Below, in pieces: positions 51,026-60,405 of a stretch of DNA of 64,000 bases. A program made the position numbers and the translations under genes. Each line of letters starts with the position of its first letter. Positions within the stretch are counted from its first letter, which is position 1. Source of the stretch: PALSA-607 sp963737705. Lineage in GTDB: Bacteria; Actinomycetota; Actinomycetes; Acidothermales; Acidothermaceae. The notes under the pieces are model-generated. The model was not told where the DNA came from. It was given only the letters and a program-made list of their open reading frames with translations, and made no database searches. The stretch lies in contig CAVTTP010000005.1 of the NCBI GenBank assembly GCA_963737705.1, forward strand, positions 310,001 through 374,000, given 5' to 3'.

Positions 51026-52641
51026 GCGCGGCTGGCGACCGTGTCGCTGCAGCATGGTTCCTGACACCTACGGAGCGCGGGAACTCCGCCACCGCTCTTG
51101 ACCGGCGGCATGATTCGAGTTGGTCGGCGGGCAATGAGGTACGACCCCTCGTTCACGGCGCACCCTACTTCGAATCGTTGCGCTCAACCACAAAGAGTTT
51201 GGCCCGCGGCGACGTCCTTTACTTCACCGATTGGCGCGGCGACCCCGACGAGGCGGTAGACAGCTCCGGGCTGACCATCAGTTCGATGCTGGCAGCAGCG
51301 GCCGCTCGTGGTGCTGTCGTCAACGGGCTCGTCTGGCGATCGCATTGGGACAGGCTCGCGTTTAGTGCTGCGCAGAACAGGCGCCTGGGCGCAGAGATCG
51401 AAGCTGCGGGCGGTAGTTGCCTGCTCGACATGCGAGTGCGCGTCGGTGGGTCACACCACCAAAAGTTTGTCGTCATCCGACACCTCGATCGCGGCAAGTC
51501 GATCGATGACGTCGCATACGTCGGCGGCATCGACCTTTGCCATAGCCGGCGAGACGAGGCCGACCACGTCGGCGACCCACAGGCACAGCCGATGGCAGCG
51601 GCGTATGGGAGCCGGCCGCCCTGGCATGACGTTCAAGTGGCGATTCGGGGCCCGGCGGTCGGAGCGGTGGAGTACGTCTTTCGCGAACGCTGGACAGACC
51701 CCCAGCCGCTGTCGCGCGCACCATGGCGACGGATCGCCGATCGCATCCGCGGTGAACAGGTAAAGGCCCGGCCTTTGCCGAGCCAGCAGTCCGATCCTCC
51801 GGCAGTCGGCACGCACGCGGTCCAACTGCTCCGCACGTACCCCAGTCGCAGACACGGCTACCCCTTCGCACCATCGGGTGAACGCAGTGTTGCCCGCGGA
51901 TACGAGAAGGCGTTGCAACGCGCGCGTGCGCTCATCTATGTCGAGGATCAATATCTCTGGTCTGCCGAGGTCGTCGAGGCGTTCGCGACCGCTTTGCGTC
52001 AGCGGTCGCAACTACGGATGATCGTGATCCTGCCGATGTGCCCCGATCAAGACGGACGGATTTCCGGACCGCCCAACGAGATTGGCCGCCTCGACGCGCT
52101 GAGTTCACTGCGCAATGCGGGCGGCGATCGGGTTGCGGTGTACGGCCTCGAAAACACGAGTGGCACACCGATCTACGTACACGCGAAGGTCTGTGTGATC
52201 GACGACGTGTGGGCCAGTGTGGGAAGCGACAACCTGAATCGCCGGTCGTGGAGTCACGACTCCGAACTTAGTTGCGCTGTGATCGATGACACCGTGGATC
52301 TTCGTGAACCACTCGATCCTGGAGGCCTCGGCGACGGCGCACGCGTCTTCGCTCGCGACTTGCGACTCGAGTTGGCTCGCGAACACCTGGGCCGAAAAGA
52401 CGGGGACGACGCGGACCTCATCGACCCGGTGCAGTTCTTCGAGGTCATGGCCGCCGCCGCCGCTGGCCTCGACTCTTGGCACAACTCAGGGGCTCGCGGC
52501 GCCAAGCCCAGCGGCCAAATCCGTCGGCGGCCAGAGGTGACGCTCGCGCGCGGCACCAGACTGTTCGCCCGCCCGCTGTATCGGCTGATCTACGATCCGG
52601 ATGGTCGACCATGGCGGTTGCGCCGCGCAGGTCGATTCTGA
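51022..52641 (+). CDS. phospholipase D-like protein with two HKD motifs
   Basis: The 539-residue protein is read from the GTG at 51022 that overlaps the DUF1206 stop. The first catalytic site is GGSHHQKFVVIRHLDRGKSI (HxK, then a distant Asp); the second is IYVHAKVCVIDDVWASVGSD followed by NLNRRS. The order and spacing suit cardiolipin-synthase-like or PLD-type phosphatidyl transferases of the actinobacterial kind. There is no signal peptide. With the kinase and DUF1206 genes it forms a three-gene lipid-related operon. Confidence 0.88.
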   Translation: MSAAGDRVAAAWFLTPTERGNSATALDRRHDSSWSAGNEVRPLVHGAPYFESLRSTTKSLARGDVLYFTDWRGDPDEAVDSSGLTISSMLAAAAARGAVVNGLVWRSHWDRLAFSAAQNRRLGAEIEAAGGSCLLDMRVRVGGSHHQKFVVIRHLDRGKSIDDVAYVGGIDLCHSRRDEADHVGDPQAQPMAAAYGSRPPWHDVQVAIRGPAVGAVEYVFRERWTDPQPLSRAPWRRIADRIRGEQVKARPLPSQQSDPPAVGTHAVQLLRTYPSRRHGYPFAPSGERSVARGYEKALQRARALIYVEDQYLWSAEVVEAFATALRQRSQLRMIVILPMCPDQDGRISGPPNEIGRLDALSSLRNAGGDRVAVYGLENTSGTPIYVHAKVCVIDDVWASVGSDNLNRRSWSHDSELSCAVIDDTVDLREPLDPGGLGDGARVFARDLRLELAREHLGRKDGDDADLIDPVQFFEVMAAAAAGLDSWHNSGARGAKPSGQIRRRPEVTLARGTRLFARPLYRLIYDPDGRPWRLRRAGRF

Positions 52642-52655
52642 CTCGATCGGCGGCA

Positions 52656-53777
52656 CTAACCCGCGGCGCGCCTGTCGCCCGCCCGAGCCGACAAAGCACT
52701 CTCCTGCAAGAGGCTCTCCTGAGCCGGTGCGATTGACACCCGATCGCGGCCCGCGCGCTTTGCTTCATACATTGCGCCGTCAGCAGCTGCGAGCAGCGCG
52801 TCGGATGTGGCAAGCGCAACGCTGCTGCGTGCTGCACCAATCGAGACTCGCACGCCGATTGCCTGGCCAGCCACGATGAACGGCGTACTCGCGATCGCCT
52901 TGCGGATCTGCTCGGCTCGTTCCGCTAGAACGTTGCCACTCCCAAGATCCGTCAAAAGGACGACGAACTCCTCACCACCCCAGCGGGCGATGAGGTCGTC
53001 AGCCCTGGTCGATTCGCGCAGCCGGCCGGCGAACGCCGTGAGCAGCTGGTCGCCTGCCCCGTGACCATGCCAGTCATTGATCTGCTTGAAGAAGTCGATG
53101 TCGATCAGCAGCAACCCGATCGGACGCTGGTCGTACGCCGCGCGCGTCAGGTGCCGCTCGAGCCGCTCGGCGAAGTCGCGGCGGTTCCGCAGACCCGTCA
53201 GGTCGTCGGTCCGGGCCTGCTGCTCGGCGACAGCTCGTTCTTGCGCGAGTTCATGGTTGGCGGATTGCGCGACAAGCAACGCCTCGTGAAGCGCGTCGGC
53301 CGCTTGGTGCAACTCGGTGACGTCGGTAACAACCCCGTCGTAGATGAGCCGGCCGTCTGGAGACACCGGCCATGGCCACATGCGGTCAAGCACCCAGCGG
53401 GTCACGCCGTCGTAGCCGGTTACCCGGTATTCGACCGAGACCGGTGCGCCCTGGGCGTGTCCCGACGAAGCGGCCGCCTGTCGCTCATAGTCGTCGGGGT
53501 GCACTGCGGCGTCCCACGCAGCGGCCGGATCGACGCCATCGGGTATCGGTCCGCCGAGTAGGGCTTCGAGGCCAGGGCCGGTGAACATCTCGCGATACCC
53601 GCCATCGCGCAGCGTTTCGCCGATGTAGACATGACAGTCGATGCGGCTGAGAACCTCAAGCAGTCGGGAAGCGTCCACACCCGACGTCCCCTGACAGGCG
53701 TCGTCGCCGTCATAGCTCCCGAGGTCCGTGTCCAGCTCCACCCCTTCTCCATCGGCAGCGGCCGCGGCAAATCGCAC
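52656..53777 (-). CDS. PAS-GGDEF diguanylate cyclase
   Basis: The 373-residue product has a PAS fold at about residues 45-165 (HPDDYERQAAA, VSVEYRVTGYDGVTRWVLDR, VVTDVTELHQA). A coiled linker follows, then a complete GGDEF domain: DDLTGLRNRRDFAERLERHL, IGLLLIDIDFFKQINDWHGH and ARWGGEEFVVLL. RADD five residues before GGEEF is an intact product-inhibition site. It should make c-di-GMP in response to a PAS signal, the opposite of the EAL protein at the window start. The GTG start is uncertain because no ribosome site is visible. Confidence 0.9.
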   Translation of the reverse strand: MRFAAAAADGEGVELDTDLGSYDGDDACQGTSGVDASRLLEVLSRIDCHVYIGETLRDGGYREMFTGPGLEALLGGPIPDGVDPAAAWDAAVHPDDYERQAAASSGHAQGAPVSVEYRVTGYDGVTRWVLDRMWPWPVSPDGRLIYDGVVTDVTELHQAADALHEALLVAQSANHELAQERAVAEQQARTDDLTGLRNRRDFAERLERHLTRAAYDQRPIGLLLIDIDFFKQINDWHGHGAGDQLLTAFAGRLRESTRADDLIARWGGEEFVVLLTDLGSGNVLAERAEQIRKAIASTPFIVAGQAIGVRVSIGAARSSVALATSDALLAAADGAMYEAKRAGRDRVSIAPAQESLLQESALSARAGDRRAAG

Positions 53778-53894
53778 AACTAAACGCCAGTTCGGGACTC
53801 ATCCGTTCGGCACCGACTCCAGCGTTCGCCGCATCCGTATCGCCCATCTGAGCGATCGACTGACCGCCAAACGCAGCATTGACCCAGCCCCGCG

Positions 53895-55106
53895 TCAGGG
53901 CAGGCTGATGTGGCTCGGCGTGAGCTCATCCAGCGACCGGACACCGAGGAGTTGCATCGTCCGCCGAACCTCCCTGGTGAGGATCTCGGCCGCCCGGTCG
54001 ACCCCCCGCTCGCCTCCGGCCATCAGCCCGTACAGGTACGCACGGCCAACCAGCACCGTGCGGGCACCGAGCGCGATCGCGGCGACGATGTCCGCACCGG
54101 TCATGACGCCGGTGTCGACCCAGACCTCGGCGCGGTCACCGACCGCGTCAACGACGTCCGGCACGAGTCGCAGAGGTACCGGAGCACGATCGAGTTGCCG
54201 GCCGCCGTGGTTCGACAACACGATGGCGTCGGCGCCGGCGTCAACAACACGCCGCGCGTCGTCGACGGTCTGCACGCCCTTGATGATGAGCGGACCATGC
54301 CAGCAGGACCGCAGCCATTCAAGGTCGGCAATCGTCATCGACGGGTCAAACAGCTTGTCAGCCAGCTCACCAAGAGTGCCGTCCGACGACGTCAACGATG
54401 CGAAGCTCAACGGGCTTGTCGTCAACAGGTTCAGCCACCACGTCGGATGCGTCGCCGCCTCGAGAATCGTTCGGGCCGTCAATGCCGGCGGTAGCGAGAA
54501 TCCAGCTCGCAACTCACGCAGCCGGCTTCCACCCACCGGCACGTCAACGGTCAAGATGAGGGCTTCGAAGCCAGCAGCTTGCGCGCGGGTCATCAAATCT
54601 TCGCCGAGTTGCCGATCCTTCCAGACATAGAGCTGGAACCACTTTCGAGCATTCGGCGCCGCAGCGGCGACGTCTTCGATGGTCGTCGTTCCCATCGTCG
54701 ATAGCGCGTACGGAATGCCGCGCATCTGAGCTACCCGAACGACGGCGCGCTCACCCTCGTGGTGCATCATCCGCGAGTAGCCCGTCGGCGCAAAGGCAAA
54801 CGGCACGGCAGCGGGTCGTCCGAGTACAGAAACGGTCGTGTCGACGTCGGCAACATCGCGAAGCACCGATGGATTGAACTGCAGTTCGCGAAACAGCCGA
54901 CGCGCGCGGCCCAGGCTGATCTCCAACTCCGCGGCACCATCCGTGTACTCGAACACACCGAGCGGAACGCGTCTCTTCGCGATCGTGCGAAGGTCGCTGA
55001 TCGTCAACGCAGCTGCGAGCTGTCGAGTCGTGCGACTGAGTTCGATGGGCTTGACCCGCAGTAGCGGCTTGAGTTCCGCCCACTTCGGAACCTGGCGATC
55101 AGACAC
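53895..55106 (-). CDS. FMN-dependent alpha-hydroxy acid dehydrogenase (L-lactate dehydrogenase-like)
   Basis: The 403-residue TIM-barrel enzyme has PFAFAPTGYSRMMHHEGERA, ALSTMGTTTIEDVAAAAP, WFQLYVWKDRQLGEDLM, LILTVDVPVGGSRLRELRAG and IVLSNHGGRQLDRAPVPLRL (catalytic His and Arg). WVDTGVMTGADIVAAIALGA then binds the FMN phosphate. The D-G to D-T change at VDTGV (usually DGGI/DSGI) is minor. It oxidises L-lactate or another 2-hydroxy acid and feeds electrons to a carrier. It stands alone. Confidence 0.9.
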   Translation of the reverse strand: MSDRQVPKWAELKPLLRVKPIELSRTTRQLAAALTISDLRTIAKRRVPLGVFEYTDGAAELEISLGRARRLFRELQFNPSVLRDVADVDTTVSVLGRPAAVPFAFAPTGYSRMMHHEGERAVVRVAQMRGIPYALSTMGTTTIEDVAAAAPNARKWFQLYVWKDRQLGEDLMTRAQAAGFEALILTVDVPVGGSRLRELRAGFSLPPALTARTILEAATHPTWWLNLLTTSPLSFASLTSSDGTLGELADKLFDPSMTIADLEWLRSCWHGPLIIKGVQTVDDARRVVDAGADAIVLSNHGGRQLDRAPVPLRLVPDVVDAVGDRAEVWVDTGVMTGADIVAAIALGARTVLVGRAYLYGLMAGGERGVDRAAEILTREVRRTMQLLGVRSLDELTPSHISLP

Positions 55107-55127
55107 GCTCGAACTCTAGAGCGACGG

Positions 55128-56126
55128 TTAGTTGTGCAGCACGGCGGCGCCGCCGAAGCGACCATGCGAGAGGTCGGCCAACGCTCGTGGGGCATCGGCC
55201 ATGTCGTAAGCGACAGTCGTTGATCGGACGCCGAACCGCTGGGCAAGTCGCAGAAACTCCTCGCCGTCCCGCCTCGTATTGGCAGTGACGCTACGCAGGC
55301 GGCGCTCGCGGAACAGGTCGGCCTCGTAGTTCAGCGGCGGGATGTCGGAGAGCCAGATCCCGGCAACCGCAAGAGTGGCGCCAGCGTCGAGGGCTCGCAG
55401 TGCGACCGGAACGAGGTCGCCCGCCGGCGCGAAAAGAATTGCTCCGTCGAGCGGCTCGGGCGGTGAGTCCGCAGCCTCGCCGACCGAGTCGACGCCGAGG
55501 GTCCGAGCCAGTTCCTGATTGTGTGGTCCGCGGGTCAGGACGTGAACGCGCATGCCCAGGTGCAACGCAACTTGGGCCGTCAGGTGTGCACTTCCGCCGA
55601 AGCCGTAGATGCCGAGCGCACCGCCGGTCGGCACTGCGGCTGCGAGCAACGAGCGGTAGCCGATGATGCCCGCGCACAACAGCGGAGCCGCGTGTTCGTC
55701 GCTGATCTCCGGTGGCAAGACGTACACGTAGCGCTCGTCGGCAACACAGAAGTCTGCGTACCCGCCGTCGATGTCCCAACCGGTGAAGGTTGAGGCTTCG
55801 CAGAGGTTCTCATCACCACGTCGACAGAACCGGCAGGTGCCGTCGGTGGTCGCGAGCCATGCGGCACCGACGCGATCACCGATCGTGAAACGCGATGCCC
55901 CTGCACCAAGCGCGTCGACATATCCGACGATCTCGTGGCCCGGAGTCACGGCACCTCGACGCGGCTGAAGATCGCCTTCGGCCAAGTGCAGGTCGGTGCG
56001 ACAGACGCCGCAGCAACTTACCCGGATTCGTACCTGGCCAGGCCCGGGTGTGGGCACGTCGCGCGAGAGTCTGCGCAGCGGACCGTCGTCAATCGGCGCG
56101 GGGTGGTCGACAACCCAAGCTTCCAC
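55128..56126 (-). CDS. zinc-dependent alcohol dehydrogenase (AdhA/class with CGVCRTD)
   Basis: The 332-residue product has SCCGVCRTDLHLAEGDLQPR (catalytic Cys), VTPGHEIVGYVDALG (His-Glu), CRFCRRGDENLCEAS (four Cys structural zinc), TGWDIDGGYADF and LGIYGFGGSAHLTAQVALHL (NAD(P) site). This matches the NADP-type Adh found in many actinobacteria. The GTG start at 56126 precedes EAWVVDHPAP; no good ribosome site is visible. It is close to, but 21 bases from, the FMN dehydrogenase gene, so co-transcription is possible. Confidence 0.9.
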   Translation of the reverse strand: MEAWVVDHPAPIDDGPLRRLSRDVPTPGPGQVRIRVSCCGVCRTDLHLAEGDLQPRRGAVTPGHEIVGYVDALGAGASRFTIGDRVGAAWLATTDGTCRFCRRGDENLCEASTFTGWDIDGGYADFCVADERYVYVLPPEISDEHAAPLLCAGIIGYRSLLAAAVPTGGALGIYGFGGSAHLTAQVALHLGMRVHVLTRGPHNQELARTLGVDSVGEAADSPPEPLDGAILFAPAGDLVPVALRALDAGATLAVAGIWLSDIPPLNYEADLFRERRLRSVTANTRRDGEEFLRLAQRFGVRSTTVAYDMADAPRALADLSHGRFGGAAVLHN

Positions 56127-56264
56127 GGCACCATCATGCCCACCGCTTCGTGATGGTGCGGGGCCCGGCCTGCCTCCGGGGGGGAATCTCACACAGACCG
56201 GGCGCCGCGGGAAAAGAATGCCCTCCTTTGGCGCCGCGCGCCATATTCGGCGCGGGCATTTACG

Positions 56265-56489
56265 TCACGACTTTGGTGACTCTGGCGCTTTCGGCCTACT
56301 CGCTCGCCACAGGCTGTACGGCAGCAAAACCGCGACCGCGGCAGGCACGACCCACCACGAGGAAACCGATGCGCGATGCAGCCCGTAGGTCGCACCGAGA
56401 GCGACGACGACGCCGGCCGCAACGCGCCAATCATCACCAATGACGAAGTCATACCAGAACGCGCAGAATTGTCGCAGCCGCGCAATCAT
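56265..56489 (-). CDS. small membrane protein coupled to the COG4280 gene
   Basis: The 74-residue product opens with LRQFCAFWYDFVIGDDWRVA and then has two hydrophobic segments (AGVVVALGATYGL, WWVVPAAVAVLLPYSLW) and a charged tail. Its ATG overlaps the stop of the upstream membrane protein gene (ATGA). Similar short proteins accompany COG4280 genes in other actinobacteria, which suggests a partner subunit. The function is unknown. Confidence 0.65.
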   Translation of the reverse strand: MIARLRQFCAFWYDFVIGDDWRVAAGVVVALGATYGLHRASVSSWWVVPAAVAVLLPYSLWRASRPKAPESPKS

Positions 56490-57250
56490 CGGCTTGCCAC
56501 CAACTCCGACGCAGCTTGCGTCGACGTCCGACCTCGACGCAGCGCGGCGACCAAGGCGAGAGCGAACACCGCGACGGCACCGACGACGACAGGCAGCGCG
56601 GCATCAGATCCTGGCCAGTGGGCATCGGCGCCCTCGGCACCCCAGAACGTGCCGAATGCGGTGAGCATGACGCCGACCACGAACTTCATCGAGTTCTCCG
56701 GCACTCGCGCGAGCGGCGCCCGAACCGCAATACCCAGCAGCGCAACCACGACCACTGCAGCGCCGGCCGCCACTGAGGCCAACGGCAGATTGTGATCGTT
56801 GGCACCGAACGTCAACGCGATGAAGACGACCTCAAGCCCCTCGAGAACGACGCCCTTGAACGCCAACGTGAAGGCGTACCAGTCGGTCACCGCGCCGCGA
56901 CCTTCACGGGGCACGACCTGCGCAGCCGCCAGCTCGTCGGCGTAGATCTGCTCCTCGTCGTGCAATGCCTTGTAGCCGCTCGCCCGCAAGATCGCCTTGC
57001 GTAACCACTGCAGGCCGAAGACGAGCAAGAGTCCACCGACGACTAGCCGCAAAGCATGAAGCGGGACGGCGGACAGTGCCGGTCCGAGCGCGGCGATGAG
57101 CACGGCGAGGGTGACCAGCGCGGCGAACAACCCGTAGAGCGCTGATCGCCAGTCGCGGGCCGTACCCGCGGCCAAGACGATAGTCGTGGCCTCGACCGCC
57201 TCGACTGTGCAGGCGAGGAAGACCGCGAGAAAGAGCGCTCCGCCACTCAT
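56486..57250 (-). CDS. COG4280-type membrane protein, distantly GDT1-like
   Basis: The 254-residue protein has about six helices. Acidic motifs TVEAVEATTIVLAAG in helix 1 and VLEGLEVVFIALTFG in the second half repeat the same E-x-x-E pattern, recalling the duplicated ion-binding helices of TMEM165/GDT1 transporters. A soluble linker (HDEEQIYADELAAAQ) separates the halves. Transport of a divalent cation is plausible but unproven. Confidence 0.7.
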   Translation of the reverse strand: MSGGALFLAVFLACTVEAVEATTIVLAAGTARDWRSALYGLFAALVTLAVLIAALGPALSAVPLHALRLVVGGLLLVFGLQWLRKAILRASGYKALHDEEQIYADELAAAQVVPREGRGAVTDWYAFTLAFKGVVLEGLEVVFIALTFGANDHNLPLASVAAGAAVVVVALLGIAVRAPLARVPENSMKFVVGVMLTAFGTFWGAEGADAHWPGSDAALPVVVGAVAVFALALVAALRRGRTSTQAASELVASR

Positions 57251-57299
57251 ACGCTCGTCACGCCAACCAGCTTGTCACGCCACAAGTGTCGTCGAAACG

Positions 57300-59486
57300 T
57301 TAGCTCTCCGCGCGCAGGTGGTAGATCGCAGCCTGTTCGGGCTGGAGATTCGGTGCTTCGACGCCCGCACCCATGAGCAGCGCGCCAGGGACGACTGTGT
57401 CGCTGACGCCGTCGTGGTTCCTGGCTTGCCCGTGCACCGGGGATCCCTCGCCAGGCATCGGCACTCGTCGCACGTGGTAGCGCAGGTCTGGATCGAGGCC
57501 GGCGAACACGACTGGCGCCGTGCCGTACCGCGGACCGGTCTGCAGTCGCACCAGGCTGAACAGCGCCTCGTCGCGCCTCGGACTGACAACGCCGTACAAC
57601 ACCGTCTCGTGGTCGGCCGGCCGATCGACCCGCACGAGTTCGCCGGCGCGCAAGAGCTGACGAACCGACTTCGCGAACGCGACCCAGGTGGCAAGCTGTT
57701 CGCGCACTTCAGGCGACGTGGTCGTGAGGTCCCACTCGAGCCCGGCATGCCCGAAGAGCGCGACCGCTAGCCGGAAGGACAACTCGTGCGTGCGACCCGT
57801 CGTATGGTTGCGGCCGGACGCCACATGCGCACCGATCAGTTCGAACGGCAACAGCGTCGAGATGCCTGACACGATGCGCACTCGCTCGTACGGATCGATG
57901 CAGTCGCTGGCCCACACCCGATCGGTGTGCTCGAGCACCCCGAAGTCGATGCGCGAGCCACCCGACGAACACGACTCGATCTCCAGACGCGGGTGCCGTT
58001 CGCGCAGTTGCGCCATGAGCCGGTACGTCGCCAGCGTTTGATCGTGGATCGCCGGGCGGCCGACTCGTGGCCCACCGCGATGCACGGGATCGGCGATGTC
58101 GCGGTTGTGATCCCACTTGATGTAGCTGATGCCGTACTCGCCGATCAGGGTCGAGAGTCGCTCGAGCAGATACGCGAACGCGTCCGGATGGGAGACGTCG
58201 AGTACCTGCTGTCCGCGAAACGGCGGTGGCATCCGGCCGGGCGTGCCGATGACCCAGTCTGGGTGGTCGCGGGCGACGTCGGAGTCGAGGTTGACCATCT
58301 CTGGTTCGAACCAGAGCCCGAACTCCATGCCACGCGATCGCACGTGCTCGGCGATCGGACCAAGTCCGTCGGGCCAGACTTCCGCCGACACGTACCAGTC
58401 GCCCAGGCCGGCGCGATCGTCGCGACGTGACCCGAACCACCCGTCGTCGATGACGAACCGCTCAACACCGATCGATGCTGCGACATCGGCGAGCGCCGCG
58501 AGCCTGTCGAAGGAATGGTCGAAGTACACGGCTTCCCACGTGTTGAGCACGATGGGCCGCGGACGCTGCGGATGGCTTGGTCGCCGCCGCAGCATTGCGT
58601 GCAGCCGTCGCGAAGCGCCGTCGATACCCGCGCCGGAGTAAACGCCGTACGCCCACGGCGTCGTGATTGATTCGCCGGCACCAAGGATGACCTCACCGGC
58701 CGCCAGGATCTCCCCCGCGCCGAGCAACACGGCACCGGTGTTCACCCGCTGCGCGAGGTAGCGCTGGTCACCCGACCAGCCAAGATGAATGCCCCACACC
58801 TGACCATCGCGATAGTCGAACCCCTGCGTGCCGACCATCAACAACAGCGGCGAATCAGGACCCGTACGGCCGCGCCGTTGCTCGCGCAACCAAGTTCCCT
58901 GGTGCAAGGGCTGCCGCTGCGCCTGCGCCTCGTTCGCCCACCGCCCGGCATGATCAAACACCTCGGCGACGTGCTCCGAGACGGGCAACAGCGTCAGCAG
59001 ATCGTCAACGACATAAGGAGCGCGATCGGACGACGCGGTGCTGGTCAATGTCTGCCGATGCCGCAGCACACCGTCTTCAGTCAGAACGAACTCGCCGTCG
59101 AGTTGGAGCGCTGCCGCGTCGTCGATGCCGCGATAGCGCAACGTCTGTGCCTGCCCGTCGTCGGCCTCGTCGATCTCCGCGCCTGCTTGCACAAACAAGG
59201 GCTGAGTGGCAGTTCCGTCACGGTGACCCGTCAGGCCGGGCCACCCCGACCAGCCCTGCGCGCGAGTCGGAGACACGGTGAGCGGCACGTCGGCGTTGTG
59301 CGTGCTCTCGTCAACCGCAAAGAACGCTGCGGCGGGTAGGCCTGCGATGTCGTCCGGGCTCAGAGCACCGAGGTCAGCACCCCAGTACACGATGCGTGGC
59401 AGCTGCGGACCACCAACGTCGAAGACCACCATGACGCCGTCGCGGCGAAGCGTGACCCAGCTTGGCGCCACAGTCGGGTCGGTCAA
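57300..59486 (-). CDS. GH36 alpha-galactosidase
   Basis: The 728-residue enzyme has an N-terminal beta-supersandwich, then a TIM barrel with IVLNTWEAVYFDHSFDRL, FVIDDGWFGSRRDDRAGLGD, GLWFEPEMVNLDSDVARDHP, ISYIKWDHNRDI (nucleophile Asp) and CSSGGSRIDFGVLEHTDRVW followed by ASDCIDPYER (acid/base Asp). It removes terminal alpha-galactose from melibiose, raffinose or similar sugars in the cytosol. The TTG at 59486 is chosen because AAGGG lies eight bases upstream at the end of the permease gene; a GTG at 59471 is the alternative. It is the last gene of the transporter operon. Confidence 0.92.
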   Translation of the reverse strand: MTDPTVAPSWVTLRRDGVMVVFDVGGPQLPRIVYWGADLGALSPDDIAGLPAAAFFAVDESTHNADVPLTVSPTRAQGWSGWPGLTGHRDGTATQPLFVQAGAEIDEADDGQAQTLRYRGIDDAAALQLDGEFVLTEDGVLRHRQTLTSTASSDRAPYVVDDLLTLLPVSEHVAEVFDHAGRWANEAQAQRQPLHQGTWLREQRRGRTGPDSPLLLMVGTQGFDYRDGQVWGIHLGWSGDQRYLAQRVNTGAVLLGAGEILAAGEVILGAGESITTPWAYGVYSGAGIDGASRRLHAMLRRRPSHPQRPRPIVLNTWEAVYFDHSFDRLAALADVAASIGVERFVIDDGWFGSRRDDRAGLGDWYVSAEVWPDGLGPIAEHVRSRGMEFGLWFEPEMVNLDSDVARDHPDWVIGTPGRMPPPFRGQQVLDVSHPDAFAYLLERLSTLIGEYGISYIKWDHNRDIADPVHRGGPRVGRPAIHDQTLATYRLMAQLRERHPRLEIESCSSGGSRIDFGVLEHTDRVWASDCIDPYERVRIVSGISTLLPFELIGAHVASGRNHTTGRTHELSFRLAVALFGHAGLEWDLTTTSPEVREQLATWVAFAKSVRQLLRAGELVRVDRPADHETVLYGVVSPRRDEALFSLVRLQTGPRYGTAPVVFAGLDPDLRYHVRRVPMPGEGSPVHGQARNHDGVSDTVVPGALLMGAGVEAPNLQPEQAAIYHLRAES

Positions 59487-59490
59487 CAGC

Positions 59491-60405
59491 TCAGCCCTTA
59501 GACGAACCGAGCGACAGACCCGCGATGAACTGCTTCTGCAATATGACGTAGACCAGCAAGGTTGGAACTGCGGTGATGAGCGCACCAGCGGCGAGCAGGT
59601 TCTGATTGGTGAAGTACTGCCCCTGCAGGTTGGCCAGCGCCGACGTGATCGGTCGCTTGTTCCCCGACGAGATCAGCGTGATTGCCCAGAAGAAGTCGTT
59701 GTAGATCCACGTCGTCAACAACGTCGCAAGCGCGGCCAGCGCCGGACGGCACAGCGGCAGCGTCAGCTTCCAGTAGCGGGTCCAGACGGATGCCCCGTCG
59801 ACGAGTGCCGCCTCGGTGATTTCATTCGGAATCGTCTTCATGTAATTGCTCAACACGAAAACGCAGAACCCCAGTTGGAACGCCGTGTTGACGATAATCA
59901 ACCCGGCGTAGGAGTTGTAGAGCAGCCCGTTATTGCTGATGAAGTGCGGCACGTGGATTGTCAGGTAGATGCGATAGAGCGGCGTAATGATGACCTGCGG
60001 AGGCAGCAGGTTGGCCGACACGAAAATGATCAGCAGCGGGATGTTGAACCAGAAGCTGAAGCGTGCCAACACGTAGGCGACGCACGACGCAAGTGCGAGA
60101 GTGATCACCACCGCCGGCAAAGTGATGATCACCGAGTTCCAGAAGTAATGGACGATGTCGGCTTGCTTCCAGGCGTTCGTGAAGTTCGAGAACGTCAGAT
60201 GGTGTGGCAGCGACAGATATCCATACTTCGCGGTCTCGCCGTACGACCGCAGCGAGGTGTACATCGCCCAGAGCAGTGGTGCCGTCCACAACACCGTCAC
60301 GATGACCAGGAAGACGTGCGACCCGACATGCTTTCGCTCGGACGGGCGCCGACGGGCAACTGGAGCCGCAGTTATCAGGTTGTCCACGGACGCGGCGGCG
60401 GTCAT
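59491..60405 (-). CDS. ABC sugar transporter permease (MalG type), alpha-galactoside locus
   Basis: The 304-residue protein has six helices. The EAA loop is ITEAALVDGASVWTRYWKLT with LPLCRPALAALATL. SANLLPPQVIITPLYRIYLT and QKQFIAGLSLGSSKG are CUT1 marks. The ATG overlaps the MalF-type stop (ATGA) and the stop lies four bases before the GH36 start, so transporter and glycosidase are co-expressed. No ATPase gene is present. Confidence 0.92.
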   Translation of the reverse strand: MTAAASVDNLITAAPVARRRPSERKHVGSHVFLVIVTVLWTAPLLWAMYTSLRSYGETAKYGYLSLPHHLTFSNFTNAWKQADIVHYFWNSVIITLPAVVITLALASCVAYVLARFSFWFNIPLLIIFVSANLLPPQVIITPLYRIYLTIHVPHFISNNGLLYNSYAGLIIVNTAFQLGFCVFVLSNYMKTIPNEITEAALVDGASVWTRYWKLTLPLCRPALAALATLLTTWIYNDFFWAITLISSGNKRPITSALANLQGQYFTNQNLLAAGALITAVPTLLVYVILQKQFIAGLSLGSSKG

